From positions 1 to 42,306 of the IMG/VR virus record IMGVR_UViG_3300042376_001602: 42,306 nucleotides of DNA; one strand, given 5' to 3'. The notes below the pieces were generated by a model, which did not search any database, was not told where the DNA came from, and saw nothing but the letters and a program-made list of their open reading frames with translations. Position numbers and translations under genes: made by a program. Source of the stretch: a virus. Of this stretch, positions 13,907 through 22,639 are shown piece after piece. Each line of letters opens with the position of its first letter. Position 1 is the stretch's first letter.

Positions 13907-14917
13907 ATGGCAGCTACCCCCATCACCACAGTCAAAGGCCAACGCGAGGATCTTTCCGACGCGATGGTCCTCATCGAACCAGGCGACACGCCCCTCTTCT
14001 CGCTTTGCAAAAAGTCGAAAGAGCCCGCCAATGTTCTCTTCCAATGGCCCGCCGACCGCTACAACGATCCGCAAACCGCTGGCGTCCTCGCCAACGATGA
14101 TGTCTCCAGCTTCGACGACCAGCACGCGAACCGCGAACTCCTCTCGGGCCGCATCCAAAAAACGCGCCGCAGCTTTCAAGTCGATGATCTCGTGGAGAAT
14201 GTCGCCGACCTCGCAGGCGTTGGCAAAAAGCAAGCCTTCAACAAGGCCGCTGCCAAAGCCCTCGTTGAATTGAAAATCGACATCGAGTCCATCATGGGCT
14301 CCGACAACGACAGCCAAGTTCAATCCGGCGCAGCCCCCTACAAAACCCGTGGCATCGGTGAATGGATCAAAGCCACCGCGCAGGCCGACACAGCCACAGC
14401 CGTTCCCGCCGCGTTCCGCACACCCGCCGCGTCGATCAACGCCACCGCCACTGCTTCTCTCACCGAGAACAATGTCATTGATGTGTTGGAGTCGATGTTC
14501 AAAGTCCGCCGCGCTCGTCGCAACTACGACCTCGTTTGCGGCACCAGCCTCAAGCGTGCATTCACGAACTTCATCCGCACTCAAACCGGATCGACAAATG
14601 TGATGTCCTCCGTGCGCACCTTCAACAGCAATGTCGATTCCAAGAAGATCACAAACACCATCGACATCTACGAAGGCGACTTCGGCGTGCTCTCGCTGCA
14701 TGTCTCCACCTACCTCGCTCATGGCGCGGCAGCCGCCGTCTCGGCAGCCCGTGGCTATGTCTTGGACATGGACCTCGTGTCCATCGGGTTCAACCGCAAG
14801 CCTCGCATGGAAGAGCTCGAAGACCGTGGCGGTGGACGCCGTGGCTTCTGCGACGCCATCTTCGGCGTAGCGGTCAGCAACCCCCAGGTTCTCGGCAAAT
14901 TTGCCGCAACGACCTAA
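13907..14917 (+). CDS. Major capsid protein, SU10/DUF5309-like
   Basis: 336 residues. The opening (ITTVKGQREDLSDAMVLIEP, GDTPLFSLC) and the later NYDLVCGTSLKRAFTNFIRT and EGDFGVLSLHVSTYL match the SU10-type (DUF5309) capsid family of HK97 fold. It forms the icosahedral shell. The start lies behind an A/C-rich leader without a Shine-Dalgarno sequence, unexpected for the most abundant protein but seen across this genome. A strong terminator follows, so it may be partly transcribed as its own unit with the scaffold. Confidence 0.85.
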   Translation: MAATPITTVKGQREDLSDAMVLIEPGDTPLFSLCKKSKEPANVLFQWPADRYNDPQTAGVLANDDVSSFDDQHANRELLSGRIQKTRRSFQVDDLVENVADLAGVGKKQAFNKAAAKALVELKIDIESIMGSDNDSQVQSGAAPYKTRGIGEWIKATAQADTATAVPAAFRTPAASINATATASLTENNVIDVLESMFKVRRARRNYDLVCGTSLKRAFTNFIRTQTGSTNVMSSVRTFNSNVDSKKITNTIDIYEGDFGVLSLHVSTYLAHGAAAAVSAARGYVLDMDLVSIGFNRKPRMEELEDRGGGRRGFCDAIFGVAVSNPQVLGKFAATT

Positions 14918-14928
14918 TTCCGCCCCCC

Positions 14929-14988
14929 AGCCCTTGCCGGTGGCCCCTCGTCTCGGGACAGGCCACCGGCAACCGGGCTCCCCTTTTT
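14929..14988 (+). terminator. Intrinsic terminator after the capsid gene
   Basis: A long stem: AGCCC pairs with GGGCT, and TTGCCGGTGGCC pairs perfectly with GGCCACCGGCAA, around a 15-base loop, then CCCCTTTTT. It lies 12 bp after the capsid stop and ends 4 bp before the next start codon. It would lower transcription into the portal genes relative to the capsid gene. Confidence 0.85.
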
Positions 14989-14992
14989 GACA

Positions 14993-15340
14993 ATGGACGA
15001 ACTCAAAGAAGCCCTCAGTGACCTCCCCGGCGACCTCGCCGAAGGAGCGAAAAGCGAACTCTTCGAGCAGTGGAACTCCCGCGCCGTGCAGGCCGACGCC
15101 CGCCAGCACGCCATCGCCGCCGACCACGCCAAGCAAGACCTCCGCTCCATCGAGGGCGTGGGCGCTTTGACCCTCTCCGTTGACCCCCAAATTTATCACT
15201 TCTGGAATTGGAAAGTCCCCGGCTGCTGGCGCGACTCCGATTTCATCGCCTGGTTCAAACGCAACTTCCCCCAATGCGTCGTCAAATGCGGCGGCACAGG
15301 GAAGTTCGCCATCCTCATGCCCGGCCTACGAACAGCATGA
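14993..15340 (+). CDS. Hypothetical protein between capsid and portal, 115 residues
   Basis: Starts at the ATG at 14993, right after the terminator T-run; a TTG at 14987 is less likely. The N-terminal half is acidic and helical (MDELKEALSDLPGDLAEGAK). The C-terminal half has a compact alpha/beta part with Trp and Cys (FWNWKVPGCWRDSDFIAWF). Its stop overlaps the portal start (ATGA). A minor head or portal-associated role is likely only from position. Confidence 0.6.
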   Translation: MDELKEALSDLPGDLAEGAKSELFEQWNSRAVQADARQHAIAADHAKQDLRSIEGVGALTLSVDPQIYHFWNWKVPGCWRDSDFIAWFKRNFPQCVVKCGGTGKFAILMPGLRTA

Positions 15341-17427
15341 CTGAATCCGACGAGCCAGACCGCGACACGAAATACTGGATCGGCCAGCTCACCGAAGCCG
15401 CCACCGATGGCGGCTGGTTCTCCTCCGTCCGCTCGCGGAACTACGACACCCGCATGGCGCTGTGGGATGGCCAATCTTCCGACGGCAAAAAGTGGCCTGA
15501 GAATTACGGCAAAAATGTTTTCCCCTGGTCCGGTTCGAGTGATTGCCGCATCCGCCTCGCCGATCTCGTTTGCAACCGCGAGGCCCAGCTTTGCCTAACC
15601 GCCACCTTTGCCGCCCGCTTGCAAATGATGCCGGTCGAATCCTCCGATGCCCTCTCCCGCACCGCCGCCGAGGCCGTGTTGAAGTGGATGATCTTCACTC
15701 ACTGCGCCAGCGACCTCCGGCGCGAACTCGAACTCGCCCTCAACATCCGCGCCACCTACGGCATCGCCATCATGGGCGTGTTCTGGAAAACGACGACACG
15801 CATCGAGGAAAAATCCGTCAGCCTCGAAGACCTCATCGTCATGGCCCAAGAGCAGGGCGACCCCGCCTCGCCGCTCGCCATGCTCATCGGCGCGATCCTC
15901 GATCCCCTCCAAGAAGAGATCGCCATCGAGCTCGCCGAGCAATTCGCCCCCGGCACCGGCACCGCCGCCAATGTCCGCAAGCTCCGCGAAGGCGGCACCG
16001 TCGAATACACCGAGCCTTACATTTTCGAGAGCAAGCCCGAATGGACCGCCCTCGAACCTTTCAACGACATCATTTTCCCCACCGCCACCTACGACCTCCA
16101 ACGCGCCCCCTGGATCGCCCGCCGCGAGATGGTGACTTGCGAGGAGTTGGAGGAACGCACCGTCACCGAAGGCTACCCCTACGACTTCTACGAGAAGGCC
16201 GAGAACTACAAAGGCACCAGCCTCTGGCCGATCTACGCCCACCAGAACACGAACCGCCGCGACAGCATCCTCTGGCAAGACCACCGCGACTTGGTGGAAA
16301 TCTGGCATGTCTATTCCAAGGAAACCGACGAGAAGACCGGAGCCACAAAAATCATGTGCCGGGTCATGCACCCGAATGTGGACATCTTCGCCAAAGAAGA
16401 AATCTCCCCCTACTCGCACGGCGAATATCCTTTCATCGAGTTGCCCCGCGAGCGCGTCACCCGCTGCCTCATCGAAGCCCGAGGCATCCCCGAGATCGTC
16501 AGCACCATGCAGGCGGAAATCAAAACCCAGCGCGACTACCGCACCGACCGCGCCGGAATCGCCATCCTGCCGCCCATGCGCGTGCCCGCCAACCGTGGCA
16601 AGCTCGACATCATCCTCGGCCCCGCCGTGCAAATCCCCGAGCGCCGTCCCAACGAAATCGGCTGGATGCAGCCGCCGCCCTTCGACCAAGGCACCATCGA
16701 GATCGAACGCGCCGTGCGCCGCGATGTGAACGAATACTTTGGCATGGCAGGCGAGGGGGTTGATCCCAACTATGTCGCCCTCGTCCAGCAGCACACGGTG
16801 GACCGCTGGCTCCGCGACTTTAAGGGCATCATCACGCAGACCTATCAACTCATGCAGCAATACATGCTGCCCGTGCAAATCCTCCGCGTCTCCGGTGGCC
16901 AAACCCTCCCGTTCCAAGCCGACCGCGAAAGCATCCAAGGCAAGTTCGACCTCATCATTGATTGGGACGCCCGCAACCTCGACGCCGAAGCCCTCGGCGC
17001 AAAGCTCGACTACATCAGCAAAGCCATCGTGCCGATGGATACCGCCGGAGTCATTGACCGCGCCGGGCTCATCAAATTCATCATGAGCGCCGTCGATCCA
17101 GTTCTTGCCGAAATGCTCGTCCGCGACCCCGGCCCCGCCGCCGCCATGGAAGCCAACGAAGAACAACTCGCCTTCACAAAAATCGCCGCAGGCACGGAGC
17201 CCGAACTTCCCGCCGAAGGCCAGAACCACCAGCTCCGCGCCCAAGTCCTCCAAGGCATCATCCAAGCCAACCCCGCTCTGCAACAACGCATCCAGCAAGA
17301 CGAGATTTTCCGCAACATGATCGAGGCGCGCATGAAGGGTTTCAACTTTCAACTCCAGCAACAGCAAAACGCCCAGATCGGCCGCCAAGGCACGCTCCCC
17401 GCTTTGCAACAAGGAGGAGCACAATGA
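15337..17427 (+). CDS. Portal protein
   Basis: 696 residues from the ATG at 15337 (ATGA overlap). The length, the place between capsid and adaptor genes, and the general pattern (N-terminal YWIGQLTEAATDGGWFSSVR, a central QRDYRTDRAGIAILPPMRVP segment, and a Gln-rich helical C-terminus, FNFQLQQQQNAQIGRQGTLP) fit a P22-like portal with a barrel at the C-terminus. It would form the dodecamer through which DNA passes and where the terminase docks. The Gln-rich tail ends beside the ribosome site (aaggagga) of the next gene. Confidence 0.8.
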   Translation: MTESDEPDRDTKYWIGQLTEAATDGGWFSSVRSRNYDTRMALWDGQSSDGKKWPENYGKNVFPWSGSSDCRIRLADLVCNREAQLCLTATFAARLQMMPVESSDALSRTAAEAVLKWMIFTHCASDLRRELELALNIRATYGIAIMGVFWKTTTRIEEKSVSLEDLIVMAQEQGDPASPLAMLIGAILDPLQEEIAIELAEQFAPGTGTAANVRKLREGGTVEYTEPYIFESKPEWTALEPFNDIIFPTATYDLQRAPWIARREMVTCEELEERTVTEGYPYDFYEKAENYKGTSLWPIYAHQNTNRRDSILWQDHRDLVEIWHVYSKETDEKTGATKIMCRVMHPNVDIFAKEEISPYSHGEYPFIELPRERVTRCLIEARGIPEIVSTMQAEIKTQRDYRTDRAGIAILPPMRVPANRGKLDIILGPAVQIPERRPNEIGWMQPPPFDQGTIEIERAVRRDVNEYFGMAGEGVDPNYVALVQQHTVDRWLRDFKGIITQTYQLMQQYMLPVQILRVSGGQTLPFQADRESIQGKFDLIIDWDARNLDAEALGAKLDYISKAIVPMDTAGVIDRAGLIKFIMSAVDPVLAEMLVRDPGPAAAMEANEEQLAFTKIAAGTEPELPAEGQNHQLRAQVLQGIIQANPALQQRIQQDEIFRNMIEARMKGFNFQLQQQQNAQIGRQGTLPALQQGGAQ

Positions 17428-18371
17428 AGGCCACTCCCTACCGCACCGTCCGCGATGGCGTGATCTCCCGCATGGGCATCGATCCCGACCAGCCGCTCAT
17501 GGCCTCGCAGGCTACGGCGCTGGCGGAGTATTTGACGACCGCTGCCGCGACGGCTTGGACATTTTTCGATTGGCCCGAGGTTTACTTGACCGAGGCCCGC
17601 ACGCCAGTAGGCGAGGGCTATGCGCCGGGGCTTTATACCTACGAAAGCGATTATGTGGGGACGACATCCTACATTGGCCGCGCCTTGCAGGGATCGCAAT
17701 TTTCGGACCCTGTGTGGCGCATCAAGCGCGTCACCACGACCGCCTCGGGCGATCTGCTGAATATCGACACCGCCGTGGATGTCGCGTGGAACGACCGCAC
17801 GACCGCGACCTACATCGAGACGAGCACGAATGCGCCTGCCGAGGAGTTCATCCCCTACATCCCGCTGCTGGCTCCAGGGCAGAAGGCCATTGGGAATGTG
17901 CTGAAGGTTTATGACATCAAGCCCGACGAGGGCCGCCTCACGCTGTCGCTTGATTTCGTTGTCACCGAAGACCGCATCCTCATCGTCGATACGGACTACA
18001 TCTCCGGCCAAGTCTGGGTCGAGTTTTCCCTGCCTCAGCCCCGCTTCACAGCGACCGCGTTCAACTCCTCCACCGCTTACGCAGCGGGCGACCTCGTTTA
18101 CTACAACTCGACCGGCGATTGCTACGAAGCCCTCGCCGACACAACCGGCAATCTCCCGACCAACGAGGAGTTCTGGCTACGCCACCGCATCCCCGCCTTC
18201 CTCGCTGATTACCTTAAATTTTACGCACTCGCTGAAACGCTTTCCGAGGACGGCCAGATGGACAAAGCCAACTACCAGTTTGCTCGCGCCGAAGGCATCC
18301 TGCAACAACGCATGGACGACGCGTGGCTGCGCAAAGGCGAGGTCCGCCGCTACTCCGCTTCGTTCCAATAA
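17424..18371 (+). CDS. Neck adaptor (head-tail connector) with a carbohydrate-binding-like insert
   Basis: 315 residues, ATGA overlap with the portal. The N-terminus (RTVRDGVISRMGIDPDQPLM) and the helical C-terminus (YLKFYALAETLSEDGQMDKA) resemble podovirus adaptor proteins that sit below the portal. Between them, residues about 213-251 (STAYAAGDLVYYNSTGDCYE, then ADTTGNLPTNEEFW) match the short CBM5/12-like module pattern (GD-x-V-x-Y ... Y-x-A ... G-N-x-P ... W) that often decorates virion proteins and may bind cell-surface sugars. Confidence 0.7.
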   Translation: MKATPYRTVRDGVISRMGIDPDQPLMASQATALAEYLTTAAATAWTFFDWPEVYLTEARTPVGEGYAPGLYTYESDYVGTTSYIGRALQGSQFSDPVWRIKRVTTTASGDLLNIDTAVDVAWNDRTTATYIETSTNAPAEEFIPYIPLLAPGQKAIGNVLKVYDIKPDEGRLTLSLDFVVTEDRILIVDTDYISGQVWVEFSLPQPRFTATAFNSSTAYAAGDLVYYNSTGDCYEALADTTGNLPTNEEFWLRHRIPAFLADYLKFYALAETLSEDGQMDKANYQFARAEGILQQRMDDAWLRKGEVRRYSASFQ

Positions 18372-18380
18372 TCACCCCTC

Positions 18381-18410
18381 TTGACACCCTTCACCATAAT
18401 TAAATTAACG
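18381..18410 (+). promoter_or_regulatory. Candidate promoter before the fibre genes
   Basis: A consensus -35 (ttgaca, 18381-18386) is followed by an AT-rich run (ataattaaattaa) in an otherwise GC-rich genome, just before the start at 18413. No -10 box at 17-bp spacing is convincing, so confidence is low. Confidence 0.3.
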
Positions 18411-18412
18411 AC

Positions 18413-18709
18413 ATGAGTAACCCCACCATTCAGATCGCCGCTCGCAACACCGCTGGCATTGTCCAGCCAGTCCAAGCCACACCAGATGGGGCTCTGCGGG
18501 TGAGCACAGGTTTTCCCACTCCCGCTTATACGAAGTATGAAAATGTTCGTTTCACCTCCCCCGCGACGAACAACACAAGCTATGTCGATTTCACTTTCAA
18601 CGGCACCTCGGTAGCCCGAATCGTGAATACCTATTTCGGAGCCAATCCCCCCACGGCCGACAACGCGGAGATCCGCAGCGTCGAGATTAAATTCCCGCCC
18701 TACGCGTAA
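18413..18709 (+). CDS. Hypothetical virion-associated protein, 98 residues
   Basis: Beta-rich (NPTIQIAARNTAGIVQPVQA, VRFTSPATNNTSYVDFTFNG) with no charged helices, like small head-decoration, fibre or tail-accessory proteins. It sits between the neck adaptor and the fibre genes. The next gene starts at the base after its stop. Confidence 0.6.
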   Translation: MSNPTIQIAARNTAGIVQPVQATPDGALRVSTGFPTPAYTKYENVRFTSPATNNTSYVDFTFNGTSVARIVNTYFGANPPTADNAEIRSVEIKFPPYA

Positions 18710-18976
18710 ATGTCGCAGGTTTTTTTCAACCCATTTTCCGGCGCAGCGCAGAATATCGCTCTGCCCCAGCTCGACTCAGCGGGCCAGATCAGTGGCTCGA
18801 TGATCCCTGACGACTTCGACGATGTGCAGCAGTTCCCAAGCGTCGCTAGTTTTCCAAACCCCGGCGTCGTCGCCCGCATCTACTTTCCGCAAGACACAAA
18901 CATCCCGCACCGTTGGGACCCTGACACACTTTCCTATCTACCCATCGTCGCCGATTCGGACGGCGGTGAGTTTTGA
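18710..18976 (+). CDS. Hypothetical tail-associated protein, 88 residues
   Basis: Begins right after the previous stop. The pattern FNPFSGAAQNIALPQLDSAG, then PGVVARIYFPQDTNIPHRWD and LSYLPIV, resembles short tail-fibre segments that link to trimeric fibres. No enzyme motif is seen. It probably belongs with the adjoining fibre genes. Confidence 0.6.
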   Translation: MSQVFFNPFSGAAQNIALPQLDSAGQISGSMIPDDFDDVQQFPSVASFPNPGVVARIYFPQDTNIPHRWDPDTLSYLPIVADSDGGEF

Positions 18977-19021
18977 AGGACTAACCCCGCAGTAACAACC
19001 CCCCATACCCCCTAAAACATC

Positions 19022-19849
19022 ATGGCAAACATTCGTATCAAACGCAGACTTACCGGCGCAGCCGGAGCCCCAGCCAGCTTGCTTTCAGGTGAGCCAGCAT
19101 ACAATAAAGTTGACGGCATCCTCTACATCGGCGACGGCTCCGCAGTCGTGCCAGTCGGTGGTGCCCACTACGCGACCGCAGCAGCCCTCGCTACCGAGAC
19201 CAGCAACCGCACATCGGCAATCTCCTCGGAGAACTCCCGTGCCGTTGCAGCGGAGCAAGCCCTCGGAACCCGCATCGACAATGTTCTCTCGAATGTTGAC
19301 GGCGCAGCCCTCGATAGCTTGACAGAGGTTGTAAGCGCTTTCCAAAGCGCAGACAGCACGCTGAATGGTGCCATCACCAGCCTCGCTTCCAGCGCCTCCT
19401 CGGCCCTCACAGCCGAAGTCAACCGTGCGACCGCAGCCGAGCAAGCCCTTGATGGCCGTGTCACCACAGCCGAGAGCGACATCAACGCCCTTGAGTCCCG
19501 TGCCACCAGCATCGAAGGTGCTGCTTCGACCCTCGCAGGCCGTGTCACCACAGCAGAGAATGACATCAACGCCATCGAGTCCGCAGCGACAACTCTCTCT
19601 GGCCGTGTCACCACAGCAGAGAGCGACATCGACTCCATCGAATCCGCTGCCACCACCCTCGCGGGTCGTGTGACCACAGCCGAGTCCGACATCAACGCCA
19701 TCGAGTCCGCCGCAACGACCCTCGCCGGTCGCGTGACGACTGCCGAAGGCAATATCACCTCCGAGGCCAGCACACGCGCTTCGGCCGACTCAGCTCTCGA
19801 TTCGCGTCTGGACGCCATCGAGGCAGAAATCGACGGCGGCAGCTTCTAA
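19022..19849 (+). CDS. Trimeric coiled-coil tail fibre-like protein
   Basis: 275 residues. The N-terminus (residues 1-45: RIKRRLTGAAGAPASLLSGE, PAYNKVDGILYIGDG) is the short virion-attachment module common to fibres. The rest is a long coiled-coil with five GRVTTAE units, four spaced 21 residues apart and the first by 28, both multiples of seven and thus in phase with heptads. Such fibres are trimeric and hold a receptor-binding end; none is visible here, so it may support the spike encoded downstream. Starts behind an A/C-rich leader without a Shine-Dalgarno sequence. Confidence 0.7.
   Translation: MANIRIKRRLTGAAGAPASLLSGEPAYNKVDGILYIGDGSAVVPVGGAHYATAAALATETSNRTSAISSENSRAVAAEQALGTRIDNVLSNVDGAALDSLTEVVSAFQSADSTLNGAITSLASSASSALTAEVNRATAAEQALDGRVTTAESDINALESRATSIEGAASTLAGRVTTAENDINAIESAATTLSGRVTTAESDIDSIESAATTLAGRVTTAESDINAIESAATTLAGRVTTAEGNITSEASTRASADSALDSRLDAIEAEIDGGSF
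19454..19750 (+). repeat. 63-bp tandem coding repeat in the fibre gene
   Basis: Five units begin at 19454, 19538, 19601, 19664 and 19727; the spacing is 84 bp once and then 63 bp three times. Each encodes GRVTTAE followed by coiled-coil. Near-identical units invite length changes by recombination. Confidence 0.75.
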
Positions 19850-19867
19850 GCTCCCCTCCCTCCCCAC

Positions 19868-19899
19868 AGCGGCGGTGCGGTTCCAACCCGCCCGCCGCT
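19868..19899 (+). terminator. Possible terminator after the fibre gene
   Basis: AGCGGCGG pairs with CCGCCGCT and GCGG with CCGC (one bulged T, 7-base loop), a strong 12-bp stem 19 bp after the stop. The tail is ccacggggcccctttctt, poor in T, so it may be an attenuator rather than a full terminator. Confidence 0.5.
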
Positions 19900-19914
19900 C
19901 CACGGGGCCCCTTT

Positions 19915-19944
19915 CTTAAAACTTAATTCTTAAAACTTAAAACT
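19915..19944. repeat. 30-bp leader repeat cttaaaactta, copy 1
   Basis: An AT-rich phrase built from cttaaaact units, matching 23002-23031 with one mismatch. It ends 6 bp before the start codon at 19951. The other copy ends 4 bp before the endolysin start. Confidence 0.7.
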
Positions 19945-19950
19945 TCCCTC

Positions 19951-20319
19951 ATGGCCACGGTCATAAAACTCCTGCGAAGCACGGTCCCAGGCCGAGTGCC
20001 CACCGCCGCGCAAGTGGCGCAAGGCTCCCTTGCCATCAACTTGGCCGACCGGCGTCTTTTCAGCAAAGACCACAACAACGAAGTTTTCAGAATAGCCCGC
20101 CCCCGCGACCCCAGCGACTACCTGTCTCTCAGCGCGACCGACGGCACCACCCTCTACATCGGCCGCCTCGCCTGGGCAGACTACCCCGCTTCCGGCCCCG
20201 CCGAGGACTCCACCGCCTGGACAATTTACAAAATTACCACCGACAGCGCCGGGAATGTCGTCTCGGAGCAATCGGCCACCGGCGCGTGGTCGAACAAAAC
20301 CAACCTCAATTTTTCTTAA
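19951..20319 (+). CDS. Fibre-type protein, 122 residues
   Basis: The N-terminus (VIKLLRSTVPGRVPTAAQVA, QGSLAINLADRRLFSKDH) is the attachment module seen at the N-terminus of many phage fibres and of the Bordetella phage major tropism determinant. The rest is beta-rich and short, so it may be an adaptor holding a longer fibre. It follows the 30-bp repeat leader. Confidence 0.65.
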   Translation: MATVIKLLRSTVPGRVPTAAQVAQGSLAINLADRRLFSKDHNNEVFRIARPRDPSDYLSLSATDGTTLYIGRLAWADYPASGPAEDSTAWTIYKITTDSAGNVVSEQSATGAWSNKTNLNFS

Positions 20320-20339
20320 ACCCAAAAAATCCAAACACC

Positions 20340-20621
20340 ATGATCGCATCCGCACCATCCAGCATCGACTCAAAGCAATACGACCGCTACGCCCTCAATC
20401 TAATCATCTCCGGCAGCTATGACGGGGAAGGCAATCCCGAGGCATCGGTCGTGATGAACCTCACCCCGCTCCGCATCGACGACGGCATGGTCGAGACCCA
20501 GCCCGCCCACGCGAAATCCATCCGCCTCGGCTCGCTCGCTCATGCCGACGAAGCCACCCTCGCCACCGTGGGCGCGATTCAAGCAGCCCTCCAACAATTT
20601 ATCGCCGCGAAAGGACTCTGA
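20340..20621 (+). CDS. Hypothetical tail-associated protein, 93 residues
   Basis: Start at the ATG at 20340 behind an A/C-rich leader. A beta-rich first half (YALNLIISGSYDGEGNPEAS, VVMNLTPLRI) precedes a helical C-terminus (ATLATVGAIQAALQQFIAAK). It lies between the short fibre and spike genes, so a tail accessory role is likely. No family is recognised. Confidence 0.6.
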   Translation: MIASAPSSIDSKQYDRYALNLIISGSYDGEGNPEASVVMNLTPLRIDDGMVETQPAHAKSIRLGSLAHADEATLATVGAIQAALQQFIAAKGL

Positions 20622-20624
20622 GCC

Positions 20625-22454
20625 ATGGCCACAAGACGCGCAGTAGCAAACGGAAACTGGTCGGCAACCGGCACATGGAACGGTGGCGTTGTTCCCACAA
20701 ACGGCGACACCGTTTACGCCAACGGATTCAATGTCACGATCAACCAAGACATCGACATCGGTGGAGCCAACAACCCCACCGTCAACGCCGGATCGTTCGT
20801 CTCTGGTCAATGGTATGAAGTCCTCTTCGTCGGCACCACCTCATGGACCGGCATCGGCGCAGCCTCCAATACCGCAGGCACGATATTCCTCGCCACCGGC
20901 GTCGGATCGGGAACAGGCACGGCCAAAGCTCTCGCCACGCTCACCACAGCCGCCAACACGCCCGCAGGCGCAGCGGCAGGCGGGGGCTTTGCAATGTCCA
21001 CCGTTTATGCCATGTCGTGCGATTGCCGCGCAGGAACGACGACCTGCCTCAATATTACGGCCACCACTGGCACGATTTTGCTTTCTGGGATTCGTGTCGT
21101 TGGAGGTGCCGCCACTAACGCACATGCTATAAATAACAATTCGAGCGCAGCGCTTGAATTAAGTAGTGGAACATACACGGGCGGAACAACAAACAATGCC
21201 AACGCGATCAACAATGCCTCGACAGGGACGGTTAATGTCACAGGAGCCTGCACATTTCTCGGTGGAACCAATGCCAACACGCTCAACAACGCCTCGACTG
21301 GGACGGTTAATGTTTCGGCCTCATGCACATTCACGGGGGGATCGACAAACGGCATTGTTTTGAACAACGCCTCGACAGGGACGGTTAATGTTTCGGCCTC
21401 ATGCACATTCACGGGGGGTGGCGCAAGTAGCAATGCGCTGAATAACAACAGCACCGGCACAATCAATGTTTCCGCTCCCTGCACATTTACGGGAAGCGGT
21501 TTTGCCAATAATTCCAGCGGGCTGAGCAACGCCTCGACCGGAACCGTCGTCGTCACGCAAGGCACCTTCACGGCCAGCGCATTCTCAAACGCCTGCACCA
21601 TCACAAATATCACCGCAGATGTCCGCCTCAGCGGCGACTTCCTCGACCACTGGAGCGGCTGGAAAGCAGTTAGCGGCGGTAAATGGCGTCTCGGCACAGC
21701 CCCGACTCTCGGCCAGACACGCTACGCCCTCGCAGGCACAACGGACTCGTATTTCACAATGTATGGCGCAGACAACGGCTCCTTCGGCAACCCCATTGCC
21801 GCCAATGTCCGCAGCGGCGTAAGCTACGGAGGCGGCAACCTCACCGGCACATGCGCAGTGCCAGCAGCTGGCTCAGTTGCGCTGGGAGTCCCCGTCGATG
21901 CGACCACAGGCACGGCAGTCCTCACGCCAGAAGCAGTCTGGGGCCACGCCAGCCGCACCATCACCGGCGGCACGGTCGATACCCTTACCAACCCGCCGAC
22001 CGTGCCAACGGTCGTCCAAATTCGCCAAGAGATGGACAGCAACAGCACCAAGCTCGCTAATTTGGACACAACGGTGTCTTCGAGGCTCTCGCCATCCGGC
22101 ACGCTTGCGACCGTCACCAACCTCACCAACGCCCCCGCCAGCGTCACGCCGAGCGACATCTGGAGCCACGCCACCCGCACCATCACCGGCGGCACCGTGG
22201 ACACTCTGACCAACGCGCCGACCGTGCCAAGCGCCGCTTCAATCCGTGCTGAAATCGACAGCAACAGCACGCAGCTCGCAGCCATCAAGGCAAAGACAGA
22301 CCTCCTCCCCGCCTCACCAGCAGCGACCGGAGACATCCCAAGCGCGAACATCTCGGCGATCAAGGCTAAGACTGACTTGCTCGAAACCACACGACTCGCG
22401 CAGTGCAGCACCGTCAGCACCACCGGTGCCCAGCTCGCCGCCGCCCTCAGCTAA
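20625..22454 (+). CDS. Tailspike/adhesin with beta-helix-like repeats
   Basis: 609 residues. Residues 1-60 (RRAVANGNWSATGTWNGGVV, NGDTVYANGFNVTINQDIDI) look like the capping module of G8/pectate-type beta-helices. Residues about 165-320 hold five to six repeats with NNASTGTVNVSASCTFTGG spacing, one rung each of a beta-helix. After a globular part come two modules starting W-[GS]-H-A-[ST]-R-T-I-T-G-G-T-V-D-T-L-T and ending in coiled-coil (IRQEMDSNSTKL, IRAEIDSNSTQL). This is the likely receptor-binding spike. No enzyme motif is seen. Confidence 0.7.
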   Translation: MATRRAVANGNWSATGTWNGGVVPTNGDTVYANGFNVTINQDIDIGGANNPTVNAGSFVSGQWYEVLFVGTTSWTGIGAASNTAGTIFLATGVGSGTGTAKALATLTTAANTPAGAAAGGGFAMSTVYAMSCDCRAGTTTCLNITATTGTILLSGIRVVGGAATNAHAINNNSSAALELSSGTYTGGTTNNANAINNASTGTVNVTGACTFLGGTNANTLNNASTGTVNVSASCTFTGGSTNGIVLNNASTGTVNVSASCTFTGGGASSNALNNNSTGTINVSAPCTFTGSGFANNSSGLSNASTGTVVVTQGTFTASAFSNACTITNITADVRLSGDFLDHWSGWKAVSGGKWRLGTAPTLGQTRYALAGTTDSYFTMYGADNGSFGNPIAANVRSGVSYGGGNLTGTCAVPAAGSVALGVPVDATTGTAVLTPEAVWGHASRTITGGTVDTLTNPPTVPTVVQIRQEMDSNSTKLANLDTTVSSRLSPSGTLATVTNLTNAPASVTPSDIWSHATRTITGGTVDTLTNAPTVPSAASIRAEIDSNSTQLAAIKAKTDLLPASPAATGDIPSANISAIKAKTDLLETTRLAQCSTVSTTGAQLAAALS

Positions 22455-22456
22455 CC

Positions 22457-22639
22457 ATGGACGCGCAACAAGCCAGCGCCTCGATCACCGGCCTGCTCGC
22501 TACGGCGACGGGCCTCACGGTCTCCATGCTCCCCGAGCTTGAGGCGTGGCTTCGTATCGCGTCCTTGCTCATCGGCTGTGCCGTCGGCCTCGCTTCCCTC
22601 TACGCAATCCTCCGCAACAAAAAGCACCCCCATGAATAA
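22457..22639 (+). CDS. Holin-like membrane protein, 60 residues
   Basis: Start at the ATG at 22457, two bases after the spike stop. It has one or two hydrophobic stretches (ITGLLATATGLTVSML and LRIASLLIGCAVGLASLYAI) and a short basic tail (LRNKKHPHE). The size and topology match small holins that open the inner membrane at lysis, or an anti-holin. It overlaps the next gene by 8 bp. Confidence 0.6.
   Translation: MDAQQASASITGLLATATGLTVSMLPELEAWLRIASLLIGCAVGLASLYAILRNKKHPHE

Noticed and set aside
19454-21560. CRISPR-like array
   Set aside because: The repeats are in-frame coding repeats (coiled-coil and beta-helix) without unique spacers of constant length.
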